The notes under the pieces: generated by a model
The model's input: the letters and a program-made list of their open reading frames with translations, nothing else
Database searches by the model: none
What the model was told of the DNA's origin: nothing
DNA from: a virus
DNA length: 56,563 nt
Reading direction: 5' to 3' (one strand)
IMG/VR virus record: IMGVR_UViG_3300044639_001130
Location: 1 to 56,563 of that record
Shown here: positions 46,941 through 53,317 of the stretch, in pieces
How positions within the stretch are numbered: the first letter of the stretch is position 1
Layout: each line of letters begins with the position of its first letter
Made by a program: the position numbers and the translations under genes

Positions 46941-47156
46941 TTACTCTATTAATTCATCTATAACTATATTATGCTTTTCCATCAAGTCGTATATCTCATA
47001 AAATACCTTGTCTATATCGGAATCATTTTCTAGTTTGTGTCTGAGGTTATGTGTTATTTCCAATAATACAAGTGTCATATCTAAAGATTTATTTGCTCTT
47101 TTGTAAGCCATCTTATCTTCTTGGTTGTTTAAATCAAATTCTATTGTTGCTTTCAT
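46941..47156 (-). CDS. conserved small phage protein (71 aa)
   Basis: This protein starts with the pattern ATIEFDLNNQEDKMAYKRA, a small conserved phage family of unknown function with a beta-strand start, an acidic stretch and a helical body. Such proteins are frequent beside replication genes. The stop of the preceding gene lies seven bases upstream. Confidence 0.65.
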   Translation of the reverse strand: MKATIEFDLNNQEDKMAYKRANKSLDMTLVLLEITHNLRHKLENDSDIDKVFYEIYDLMEKHNIVIDELIE

Positions 47157-47163
47157 ATTGTTT

Positions 47164-47442
47164 TTATTTTAAATTAAATACTTTGTCTAAATTAATCTGA
47201 ATATTCCATTGTAAATCTGAAACATCAACTTTTTTAGGTTCCTTTATTAATAACTCCTTTGCTTTTGATTTACTTAAATGTTTCCTATTAATTAACCATG
47301 CTTTAGCAGTTTCATTAAAACCAATATGAACTGGCAAATTAGTAATATTAAATAACTCCTTTTGTCTAAATGCTAAAGTTTGATTTTCAAATACAAAGTA
47401 ATTTGAGTATGTTATAAAATATTCATTGTTTGGCTTTTCCAT
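47164..47442 (-). CDS. hypothetical protein (92 aa)
   Basis: This soluble protein has beta strands with several aromatic residues in the first half and then a Lys-rich helix (KHLSKSKAKELLIKEPKK). It lies directly downstream of the cassette-like array on the minus strand, whose last site is degenerate. It might be the last, now fixed, cassette, but no clear second terminal repeat is visible after it. Confidence 0.6.
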   Translation of the reverse strand: MEKPNNEYFITYSNYFVFENQTLAFRQKELFNITNLPVHIGFNETAKAWLINRKHLSKSKAKELLIKEPKKVDVSDLQWNIQINLDKVFNLK

Positions 47443-47498
47443 ATTGATTTTATTGGTGATTTAAAGGTTAGTTGGTTTTAGCAAGTAGTTACCAGCAA

Positions 47499-47711
47499 TT
47501 AGACATCGAACCCTTCCAACATTAATTTGTTGTGTAATATCTCGAGCCTTTCTCTCGGACTAAATAGGATATTGAAATCTTCCCACTTAATTCCACAAAT
47601 TAATGCTGATACTTCTTTAAGTCCCATTTTCTGATTAAGCGATAACGATTTATACCAACTAACTGCTGGTAACAGTACCTTTAAGCCATTTTTTATTTCT
47701 TTGTTATTCAT
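47499..47711 (-). CDS. cassette gene, hypothetical (70 aa)
   Basis: This small helical protein has a conserved look (LLPAVSWYKSLSLNQKMGLKEVSA and onward) but no family is recognised. Its cassette starts with GTTTACCA, and the complement GTTACCA lies right after its stop, with a one-base difference. The downstream palindrome is degenerate, so this is the distal cassette of the array. Confidence 0.65.
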   Translation of the reverse strand: MNNKEIKNGLKVLLPAVSWYKSLSLNQKMGLKEVSALICGIKWEDFNILFSPRERLEILHNKLMLEGFDV

Positions 47712-47742
47712 ATTCGTTAATTATTGTTTTAAATTAATATTT

Positions 47743-47775
47743 GGTAAACGGCTCAAAGCTGCAAAGCGTTAGTTT
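47743..47775 (-). repeat. short attC-like site
   Basis: On the minus strand it reads AAACTAAC, then an 18-base centre with two GCTTTG repeats, then GTTTACC. It follows the YopX gene and precedes the 47711 gene. It is much shorter than the other sites and lacks a long stem. Confidence 0.5.
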
Positions 47776-47797
47776 CAATAAAATAAACCATTGATGT

Positions 47798-48187
47798 TTA
47801 CTTTTCTAATGTTAATATAGGTTGATAAATATTACCTTTTACCTCACAATTTCCATTAATATATGAAGATGTTTGCATATCAAAAGATGTGTAAAATGGA
47901 GTTTTTCTATTAAAGTCATTTTGATGCGTATTTATTGCAAAACCTCCTGCAACCCTAAATACATTATACATAAAGTTTTTATTTTTATCTTCTAAAATAT
48001 CACCTTCATAAATTTCAACTCCATTTTTGTCCTTTAACCCTATAAGTTGCATAGGCTCTGAGTTATGAATATCATTTGATTCATTAAACCATTGATAGCC
48101 TTTCCTTACAGGTTTGCCATCATTTATATTAACATCGCATCGCATTTCCTTACCATTCCATGCCCTAAACTTAATTTCTCTGTTCAT
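47798..48187 (-). CDS. YopX family protein, cassette gene
   Basis: This 129-residue protein matches the YopX family of phages (REIKFRAWNGKEM at 3-15, MQLIGLKDKNGVEIYEGDIL at 46-65, then a beta-rich part and a GNCEVKGNIYQP ending). YopX proteins are common small phage and prophage proteins of unknown role. Its cassette starts GTTAGTTT-ACAGTAAAATAAACC and ends with the complement of almost the same 22 bases 11 bases after its stop, the longest terminal repeat in the array. Confidence 0.85.
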   Translation of the reverse strand: MNREIKFRAWNGKEMRCDVNINDGKPVRKGYQWFNESNDIHNSEPMQLIGLKDKNGVEIYEGDILEDKNKNFMYNVFRVAGGFAINTHQNDFNRKTPFYTSFDMQTSSYINGNCEVKGNIYQPILTLEK

Positions 48188-48224
48188 ATTTTTTTATTTT
48201 AATTTATTTGGTTTATTTTACTGT

Positions 48225-48306
48225 AAACTAACAAAATATTCAATCAATTTGGCTATTACATAATTGCTCAGACAGCCAAACAGATTAAATATCCAGCCGT
48301 TATGGG
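48225..48306 (-). repeat. attC-like site (82 bp)
   Basis: On the minus strand: CCCATAAC, 6 bases, ATATTTAATC, TG, TTTGGCT, a 19-base centre, AGCCAAA, TT, GATTGAATAT, 3 bases, GTTAGTTT. The arms pair as 10 and 7 bp with one G-T. The spacers are asymmetric (6 versus 3). It starts four bases after the stop of the 48538 gene. Confidence 0.7.
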
Positions 48307-48310
48307 AAAT

Positions 48311-48538
48311 TCAATTTTTTACCCACCGCACCAGTGAATACCACAAACGCTTGAAGTTGTCTGTAATATCAGTTCTACGTTCTTTTTTACAATAGGCATT
48401 TAAGCCATCTTCAATTCCACTAAATTTGCCTGTATGTTCAAGCGATTTGTTAAATGTGATTTCATAGGTTGCTGAACCTGTTTCGCTGTAACCAATAAAT
48501 TTGTGCATTACAACTCTGTACTCTTTATCTTTTTTCAT
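48311..48538 (-). CDS. cassette gene, hypothetical (75 aa)
   Basis: This basic small protein has a beta-strand pair (YRVVMHKFIGYSETGSATYEI) and a helix. It has no signal peptide. It lies between attC-like sites, with a leader of about 43 bases after GTTATGGG. Its first nine bases GTTATGGGA are complementary to the sequence right after its stop. Function unknown. Confidence 0.65.
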   Translation of the reverse strand: MKKDKEYRVVMHKFIGYSETGSATYEITFNKSLEHTGKFSGIEDGLNAYCKKERRTDITDNFKRLWYSLVRWVKN

Positions 48539-48580
48539 TTTGAAATTTGTTTACGCCAACCCACAAAAAAAATGAACTAT

Positions 48581-48676
48581 CCCATAACACGGGTTTGGCA
48601 AAATGCCGCAGGACAGTTAGTGCTAAAAATTAAGTTTCGAGTAGCGGCACTTCGCCAAGCCCGAAACCGTTATAGG
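48581..48676 (-). repeat. attC-like site (96 bp)
   Basis: On the minus strand: CCTATAAC, GGTTT, CGGGCTTGGC, GAAG, TGCCGC, a 35-base centre, GCGGCA, TTTT, GCCAAACCCG, T, GTTATGGG. The arms pair over 9 and 6 bp with one unpaired position each, and spacers differ (5 versus 1). This is close to a textbook attC architecture. Confidence 0.75.
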
Positions 48677-48687
48677 TAAGTTGTGTA

Positions 48688-48912
48688 TCATTTAGAAACA
48701 TTTTTGATAAGCGTATAATAGTGTTTTGTTATTCCGCTAAAATCAGTTTTCAATTCTAAATTATTTGCGAATCTTTCTTTAGCTGAATTATATTGTTTTT
48801 CAGTAATTCTAATATTACCAACATTATAACCAAAGTGCTTTATGAAAAAAGTAATTATTAAACTTTCGCCATTATTTATTCTTTCATCTATTTCTTTTTG
48901 TGTAATTCTCAT
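48688..48912 (-). CDS. cassette gene, hypothetical (74 aa)
   Basis: This basic small protein (MRITQKEIDERINNGESLIITFF and onward, with KHFGYNVGNIRITEKQYNSAK) is soluble and of unknown family. The cassette starts GTTATAGGTAGGTTGT, and the complement GTTATAGGTAAGTTGT follows its stop after three bases: 15 of 16 bases match. Confidence 0.65.
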   Translation of the reverse strand: MRITQKEIDERINNGESLIITFFIKHFGYNVGNIRITEKQYNSAKERFANNLELKTDFSGITKHYYTLIKNVSK

Positions 48913-48960
48913 AATTAGTTTTTTTATATTGTGTATTAATTAAAAATTCGTTACAACCTA

Positions 48961-49026
48961 CCTATAACCCAACCCTTACCCAACTCGGTCGACACCTTCG
49001 CTGGGTAAGGCTTCATCCGTTATGTG
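48961..49026 (-). repeat. attC-like site (66 bp)
   Basis: On the minus strand: CACATAAC, GGATGAAG, CCTTACCCA, a 19-base centre, TGGGTAAGG, GTTGG, GTTATAGG. The 9-bp arms pair perfectly, with spacers of 8 and 5. It begins two bases after the stop of the 49236 gene. Confidence 0.75.
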
Positions 49027-49029
49027 CCA

Positions 49030-49236
49030 TTATAAGTGACCACCCTCCACAAACTTGACTAAATGGTCGGCACACCATTGAGCCTTATTTAGTGGGTCTA
49101 ATGATAGATAGTTTTTCATCCAAGCATCTTTAGTCATTCCATGCTTCATAACGGCTTTCACTTGCTCAAATCTATCATCTGTAAATAAGTCAAGTTTGCC
49201 TTGTTCCTTTAATATCTTCTTTGTTTCTACTTTCAT
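49030..49236 (-). CDS. cassette gene, hypothetical (68 aa)
   Basis: The open frame extends further upstream to 49287, but that part is the attC-like site itself. The ATG at 49236 gives MKVETKKILKEQGKLDLFTD and onward, and is preferred. Soluble, helical, no family. The first ten cassette bases GTTATGTGCC are complementary to the ten just after its stop, and matching continues weakly into the stop region. Confidence 0.6.
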   Translation of the reverse strand: MKVETKKILKEQGKLDLFTDDRFEQVKAVMKHGMTKDAWMKNYLSLDPLNKAQWCADHLVKFVEGGHL

Positions 49237-49253
49237 CTTGTGAATAATAACGG

Positions 49254-49350
49254 CACATAACAAGGGTTTTGCGTAATAGCCCTTCAAATGTCGTGGTTAA
49301 TTTTAAGTTTCTACTAAGGGCTACTACGCAAAGCCCCGATACGTTATAAG
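49254..49350 (-). repeat. attC-like site with long stem (97 bp)
   Basis: On the minus strand: CTTATAAC, GTATC, then GGGG-C-TTTGCGTAgTAGCCCTT, a 32-base centre, AGGGCTAtTACGCAAAaCCC, TT, GTTATGTG. About 20 base pairs with two mismatched positions make it the strongest palindrome of the array. Confidence 0.75.
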
Positions 49351-49383
49351 CAAGTGGGCGAAAATGCCCACCAGACTTATAAC
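49343..49383 (-). repeat. gene-less mini-cassette
   Basis: GTTATAAG-4-GTGGGC-6-GCCCAC-3-CTTATAAC read on the minus strand is a 41-base near-perfect palindrome between two attC-like sites, with no room for a gene. It behaves as a cassette reduced to its terminal repeats. Confidence 0.6.
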
Positions 49384-49429
49384 ACGGGCTAAGAAGAAAG
49401 TTTTTAAAAAGCCCACGCACGGTTTATGC
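49376..49429 (-). repeat. attC-like site overlapping a stop codon
   Basis: On the minus strand: GCATAAAC overlapping the stop of the 49657 gene, then CCGTGCGT, GGGCT, a spacer containing TTTTTAAAAAC, AGCCC, GTG, GTTATAAG. The stem is short (5-8 bp). Its central sequence is repeated in inverted orientation at 49686. Confidence 0.5.
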
Positions 49430-49657
49430 TTCTGAATCAAATTCAAGTGCAATAAAGTTTTGTGTTTCTGGAAATACTTCCTGCAACTCTTTTAATTCTT
49501 CTTCTGTATGCACTTGGAACACTCCAATTGATTTATATACGCCTGATGAACTTGGTTCGTCAGAGGCATCTTCCTCATTCTTTTTTGTGTCAAAAATGCA
49601 AACCTCCACATCCAATGGAAATTTTTGTAACTGCTTAATCAATTGTTCGTTTTTCAT
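49424..49657 (-). CDS. cassette gene, acidic hypothetical (77 aa)
   Basis: This acidic soluble protein starts MKNEQLIKQLQKFPLDVEV, a pattern seen in small phage and plasmid proteins. It is followed by an Asp/Glu/Ser-rich linker and a helix. It is flanked by inverted copies of CGGGCTAAGA-n-GTTTTTAAAAA. Its stop lies inside the downstream attC-like site. Function unknown. Confidence 0.65.
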   Translation of the reverse strand: MKNEQLIKQLQKFPLDVEVCIFDTKKNEEDASDEPSSSGVYKSIGVFQVHTEEELKELQEVFPETQNFIALEFDSEA

Positions 49658-49685
49658 TTTGTATTTATTTAGTTGTTAATAATTC

Positions 49686-49732
49686 CTACGCTATTTTTTA
49701 AAAACCTTCTCTTAGCCCGAAAACGTTACCAC
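49686..49732 (-). repeat. truncated attC-like site with inverted copy
   Basis: On the minus strand: GTGGTAAC, GTTTT, CGGGCTAAGAGAAGG, TTTTTAAAAAATAGC. The first arm of the next cassette follows directly, so this site looks partly deleted. It repeats, in inverted orientation, the centre of the site at 49376. Confidence 0.45.
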
Positions 49733-49751
49733 TCATTTTGCTTTAAATATT

Positions 49752-49979
49752 CTAAAGAAGTTCAAGTTTTTGTTTAACTGATTTCCAATAATTTATAGAT
49801 AATTCAATATCTTCTCCAAAAGTCCCACCATCTCCCAAAATTGGTAATGATGGACTTGAATTAATTATTTCATTTACTGTTATTATCGAATGAATTATAG
49901 CGTTTCGGTAACCATCACATTCTACACATCTCATTTGATAACTTTCAATCAAGTCATTTGCTTTCTCTTTTGGTGTCAT
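49752..49979 (-). CDS. cassette gene, hypothetical (75 aa)
   Basis: This acidic small protein (KEKANDLIESYQMRCVECDG near the start, with C-x2-C) has no recognised domain. The cassette begins GTTACCAC-ACGTTTTG, and the complement GTTACCAC-TCATTTTG lies 19 bases after the stop: 13 of 16 bases match. Its ATG lies about 50 bases into the cassette. Confidence 0.65.
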   Translation of the reverse strand: MTPKEKANDLIESYQMRCVECDGYRNAIIHSIITVNEIINSSPSLPILGDGGTFGEDIELSINYWKSVKQKLELL

Positions 49980-50031
49980 ATTTTTTTTGTTTTAATTTTC
50001 TATTAATGTTTAATTTAAGTACTCAAAACGT

Positions 50032-50108
50032 GTGGTAACATCACCTAATAAACAGGCGGACATCTACTATATTTCCACCACGCGTCTATTAGCTGCAAAA
50101 CGTTAATC
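50032..50108 (-). repeat. attC-like site (77 bp), first of the array
   Basis: On the minus strand: GATTAAC, GTTTTGCAG, CTAATAGACGCGTGG, a 21-base centre, CCGCCTGTTTATTAG, GTGAT, GTTACCAC. The 15-base arms pair with three G-T pairs and one mismatch, and the spacers are 9 versus 5. Confidence 0.65.
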
Positions 50109-50109
50109 A

Positions 50110-50388
50110 TTAATATTCTTTAATTTCTCCTGTTTTATTATTAGTTAATTTAACTGATTTTAAATCATTTTTACCATCATCAACCCAAATAAATGTACTT
50201 TGCATAATTTCCCAATTCTCTTTCCCTTTGGTTTGTTCAGGATGCGCTGCTTTAACTTTATCTAACATATCAACCGAATAATGTAACCATTGCAATAAGT
50301 CAATTGAAAATCTTTCAAAGTTTTCTTTATTCACTACATTTATTAATTTCTCAAATGTATTAATCTCGTATTTTTTAGCTTTTTTCAT
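50110..50388 (-). CDS. hypothetical protein (92 aa), array border
   Basis: This helical soluble protein (KKAKKYEINTFEKLINVVNK and onward) ends just before the first attC-like site. No matching start repeat is found upstream, so whether it forms a cassette or belongs to the fixed operon is unclear. It shares a 24-base gap with the 62-residue gene before it. No family is recognised. Confidence 0.6.
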   Translation of the reverse strand: MKKAKKYEINTFEKLINVVNKENFERFSIDLLQWLHYSVDMLDKVKAAHPEQTKGKENWEIMQSTFIWVDDGKNDLKSVKLTNNKTGEIKEY

Positions 50389-50412
50389 AATTATATGTTT
50401 TTGTTTTTAAGT

Positions 50413-50601
50413 TTACAATGCGTTATAATAACATTCAGCTTCTTCTTTCGTTTTAAATTGCGCAATTGTTATTACCGTTCCCCTTTTTAAAACTCTTACA
50501 ATCCATTTATCTGCCAATTCAGCATAACTAACTCCAACTTTTTTGTTTTTACACATACCTTTTTTTTTGGAATAAGAGTTTCCGTAATTTATCCCTGCCA
50601 T
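50413..50601 (-). CDS. small basic protein (62 aa)
   Basis: This basic small protein has a conserved-looking C-terminus (DKWIVRVLKRGTVITIAQF then KTKEEAECYYNAL), a beta-hairpin plus helix pattern seen in small AP2-like or phage DNA-binding modules. The preceding stop is three bases upstream. Role unknown. Confidence 0.6.
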   Translation of the reverse strand: MAGINYGNSYSKKKGMCKNKKVGVSYAELADKWIVRVLKRGTVITIAQFKTKEEAECYYNAL

Positions 50602-50604
50602 CAG

Positions 50605-51186
50605 TTAAGCCGTTACTATTATATCTTTAAAGAACCTAACTCCATTAACTGTTCCTTCTTTTAAGAACTCTTTATTAGTAGACATATATTCTTTTACTTT
50701 AGCTTCATCTATACATAACCATTCTCTAGGTATTTGAGATATATCAGCAACTTCAAATTTCCATGTATGCCTTAATCTTGTAGTCTTGTTAGCTTCCGCC
50801 TCTAACTCTATCTGAGCAGCATCTTCTTCTGTTTTAGCCAACATTAATTTTTTAGCTATTTCTTCTTGCTTTTTAATCTCAAAGCTTTTAATCTGATTTT
50901 TAGCATGAACTAAAGCTGTATTTAAAGCTCCTGTTAGATTCTTGGCAGTAGAGTCTATTAATCTACCTTCGTCAATAGATGGTTGCTTTAATTCAACTCT
51001 TTTAGCCTCTACAGCCTTTACTAATCCATTTGCTTTAGATAAGTTCTGCTGAGCAATAGATAGGCTAGTTTCGCAAATAACTTTAATCTGTAAGCAGTTG
51101 TTAGCTATTGTGTCTAATTCATCTTTTAAAGCAGATAATCCTACTAAGGATGCTGCTAATTTCGGGTTTACTAATTGATTTTCCAT
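50605..51186 (-). CDS. coiled-coil phage protein, recombination-associated type
   Basis: This 193-residue protein is a long helical coiled coil (about 1-135) followed by a small C-terminal domain (HTWKFEVADISQIPREWL and ...GVRFFKDI). This coil plus 'IPREWL...GVRFF' tail is a pattern of phage early proteins often found beside SSB, RecT or helicase genes. The exact role is unknown. It is first after the promoter/operator at 51234. Its downstream neighbours are the array genes, so it is the entry point to the array transcript. Confidence 0.65.
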   Translation of the reverse strand: MENQLVNPKLAASLVGLSALKDELDTIANNCLQIKVICETSLSIAQQNLSKANGLVKAVEAKRVELKQPSIDEGRLIDSTAKNLTGALNTALVHAKNQIKSFEIKKQEEIAKKLMLAKTEEDAAQIELEAEANKTTRLRHTWKFEVADISQIPREWLCIDEAKVKEYMSTNKEFLKEGTVNGVRFFKDIIVTA

Positions 51187-51233
51187 GTTGCTTATTGTTT
51201 GATTTATATAGTTTAACGTAAATAAAAATAAAA

Positions 51234-51252
51234 GGTTACAAGTTTGTCATAT
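51234..51252 (-). promoter_or_regulatory. ATATGACAA-AC-TTGTAACC promoter/operator element
   Basis: On the minus strand the element is followed by CTTT, 12 bases and CGTTAAAC. The same spacing to CGTTAAAC occurs at 26091. It lies about 50 bases before the 51186 start and probably drives the array operon. Confidence 0.6.
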
Positions 51253-51257
51253 TTTTT

Positions 51258-51584
51258 TTATAATTCGTAAACATTCCCTTCATTAGCCATTTTATTAAGA
51301 TGCCATTCTGCAATTTTAGTTTTAAGTATATCCTCTAATTGCTTCTTTTTATGTTCCTCCGCAACCTTGTAGACCTTAATTCTAAAGTCGGTTTTACACT
51401 CTTTCCACAATTCTTTTTTCTTATCTATATCTATATCTATTGGACCTATTTTACTTATCATATCGTAAATCTTAGCTCCCGCGATATAGTTTAATAAATA
51501 TCCTTCTCCATTATGCTTAATAAACATATCGTAGAACCCTTTAAAGGATTCTTTTACAAGCAATTGTTCTATTTTAGAAAGCAT
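51258..51584 (-). CDS. hypothetical protein (108 aa) overlapping dnaB-like gene
   Basis: The frame is open from 51650, but the ATG at 51584 (MLSKIEQLLVKESFKGFYDM) overlaps the helicase stop by 11 bases and is preferred. The protein is helical and strongly charged. Overlap implies translational coupling to the helicase, and a helicase partner is possible. No family is recognised. Confidence 0.6.
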   Translation of the reverse strand: MLSKIEQLLVKESFKGFYDMFIKHNGEGYLLNYIAGAKIYDMISKIGPIDIDIDKKKELWKECKTDFRIKVYKVAEEHKKKQLEDILKTKIAEWHLNKMANEGNVYEL

Positions 51585-52929
51585 CTTCTGTATTTGTTTC
51601 TCCTTTAGTATAATTTTCAAAAGCACTATATTTACCCATAAATCTTGCATATACAGCCTTTGTTTCTCCGTATCTATTCTTAGCTACATTAATCTCACAA
51701 AGTCCTCTTAAATCGGTTCCATCAACGTCCTTTGGGTCTTTCTCGTAGTAGTCAGGGCGATATAATAACCAAACTTGTACTGCATTAGCCTCAATGGCTC
51801 CAGAGTCTTTTAAATCAGACATTTTAGGACGCCTACCTTCTTTACTAGCCTCCCTAGATAATTGAGATAACTCTATTACACAAAGATTATATTTCTTATG
51901 AAGCTCTTGTAAACCTTTTACTCTTAAAGACATTTGCCTTTCTTCCGAAATTCCTTTATATTCCTCGTAAGTATTATTCATTAACTGTAAGTAGTCTATC
52001 ATTACAACTATTGTTTTACTCATAGGTATAGTTCTTCTCATTTTTCTAATCTTAGTTTCCATATACTGCCAAGTTATACCTGCCGTATCATCTATTACTA
52101 AGTTACTCTTGAGTTTACTTCTAAGCCTTTGTATCTTCACAACATCATCATCCATTACATTACCGCTTCTTATTTGCCAAGAGTTAATATTTAAGCAGTT
52201 AGCCCAAAGATTCTTCATTAATTGAGTTCCCGGCATCTCTAAAGAAAATACTACTAATGGAGCATCTGATTCTACGGCTACATTCTTCATAATGTTAACC
52301 ATTAAGCTAGACTTACCTGCGCCGGGAGGAGCGCCAACAACAATAATCTCTTGCTTTAAGCCACAAGTAATCTTATCTAACTCATCTAATCCTGTTTTGT
52401 AGCCGATAATCTCCTTCTTGTTATTCTGAGCATCTTCAAACTCTTTGTAGGTCTCATCGAATAAATCTGTTATACTTTTCTCTACAGATAGGTTATTCTT
52501 AATAGAATCTAAATCATTAAATATATCTTTCATTCTACCTACATTCTCATCTATATCTCCGTTGTGAGTAAACAGTTGATTGTAAGAGGAGTGAATAGTA
52601 GGTTTTAGCAATCTTCGGGAGTACATATCAAACACTACGCTCATGTGTTCGGATATGTTTTGTTTTATCTTATAATCTACCGCATGAAAACTACCGAGTA
52701 TTAACTTAATATCTTCTTTAGCGTAACCAAGTTTAAACAGCTTATCTCTAAGTAAGAATACATCTGTTTTAACCTTATTACTATGGTTATCTTTTATAAT
52801 CTTAAATAGAGTTCTGTTAGATGGTTCTTGCCATATATCCTCAAAAGCATAATTCTCGCAGGAATGGAATAAATCTGTATCTTCTGCATAAGAGGATAAT
52901 ATAGCTAATTCTAAATCTTTGTATTTCAT
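51574..52929 (-). CDS. dnaB: DnaB-type replicative helicase
   Basis: The 451-residue protein has an N-terminal helical domain (1-150), a linker, and a RecA-like C-terminal domain. Visible are Walker A, GAPPGAGKS (199-207), the strand VVFSLEMPG, Walker B with D in MIDYLQLM, the motif ELSQLSREA, and the DLKDSGAIEANAVQVWLLYR region. Late motifs such as NVAKNRYGETKAVYARF are also present. It unwinds DNA at the phage fork. It is followed by the 51584 gene and preceded by a PPLLEEV-type protein that may load it. Confidence 0.9.
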   Translation of the reverse strand: MKYKDLELAILSSYAEDTDLFHSCENYAFEDIWQEPSNRTLFKIIKDNHSNKVKTDVFLLRDKLFKLGYAKEDIKLILGSFHAVDYKIKQNISEHMSVVFDMYSRRLLKPTIHSSYNQLFTHNGDIDENVGRMKDIFNDLDSIKNNLSVEKSITDLFDETYKEFEDAQNNKKEIIGYKTGLDELDKITCGLKQEIIVVGAPPGAGKSSLMVNIMKNVAVESDAPLVVFSLEMPGTQLMKNLWANCLNINSWQIRSGNVMDDDVVKIQRLRSKLKSNLVIDDTAGITWQYMETKIRKMRRTIPMSKTIVVMIDYLQLMNNTYEEYKGISEERQMSLRVKGLQELHKKYNLCVIELSQLSREASKEGRRPKMSDLKDSGAIEANAVQVWLLYRPDYYEKDPKDVDGTDLRGLCEINVAKNRYGETKAVYARFMGKYSAFENYTKGETNTEDAF

Positions 52930-52939
52930 ATTTTACGTT

Positions 52940-53314
52940 TTATTGAAAAAAAGATGACTTTAGTTTTTCTTCTTCTTTAATCTTAAACTCTGGCTTCATC
53001 CAAACGCTTAACATCTTTCCTTTCCAATTAAGAACTTGTTTACCGCTACCATCTTTCCAATTCATAGTAGTATAATAATCAAATGCTCTCTCCGCCACCG
53101 CTTGTTGGTATCCCTTTTCCTTGAAGTAAGATTTAACTTCCTCTAATAAAGGAGGATTAAAGGATTTGCTTGCCGTTTTAGCCATTTTCTTTGGAGTAAA
53201 GTAATCTTTTAAGCAATTATATAAATCATCTCTTAAATCAAGCTTAATGACTTTATTATCATCTATAAACTTTAGAGTTTTTCCTTTATCAGAGTCAGTT
53301 ATTTCTAATTTCAT
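52940..53314 (-). CDS. putative helicase loader or replication accessory protein
   Basis: This 124-residue protein has FNPPLLEEVKSYFKEKGYQ (about 52-70) followed by WKDGSGKQVLNWKGKMLSVW. This PP-x3-EV and NWK-x-W pattern is common in the C-termini of phage and mobile-element replication initiators. It lies 10 bases upstream of the helicase gene, so the two are probably partners in helicase loading. This function is inferred, and the N-terminus is unassigned. Confidence 0.5.
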   Translation of the reverse strand: MKLEITDSDKGKTLKFIDDNKVIKLDLRDDLYNCLKDYFTPKKMAKTASKSFNPPLLEEVKSYFKEKGYQQAVAERAFDYYTTMNWKDGSGKQVLNWKGKMLSVWMKPEFKIKEEEKLKSSFFQ

Positions 53315-53317
53315 ATT

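Larger units (their letters stand above)
47455..50108 (-). mobile_element. integron-like cassette array (CALIN) within the early module
   Basis: Seven small minus-strand genes lie between imperfect palindromes (listed separately) that end in GTTATnnG- or GTTAG-type boxes. Each gene has a short leader after such a box, and its stop codon is followed within 0-32 bases by the complement of its own first bases. This matches integron cassettes with attC sites on the strand of transcription. No integrase is visible in the window, so it would be a cluster of attC sites lacking integron-integrase. Confidence 0.65.

Noticed and set aside
47455-47498. Full attC-like site downstream of the 47711 gene
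   Set aside because: Only a weak GGTAAC box and no closing GTT box or stem could be found. It is treated as a degenerate end of the array.
49237-49287. N-terminal extension of the 49030 gene
   Set aside because: The extra 17 residues are encoded by the attC-like site and its border. The ATG at 49236 fits the leader pattern of the other cassettes.
49190-49420. 76-residue open frame on the minus strand over attC-like sites
   Set aside because: It runs through palindromic sites and the true 49030-49236 gene, and its translation has no coherent protein character. It is a by-product of the stems.
47455-50108. Integron integrase next to the array
   Set aside because: No tyrosine recombinase with the expected motifs is present in the window. 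It may lie elsewhere in the phage or only in the host.
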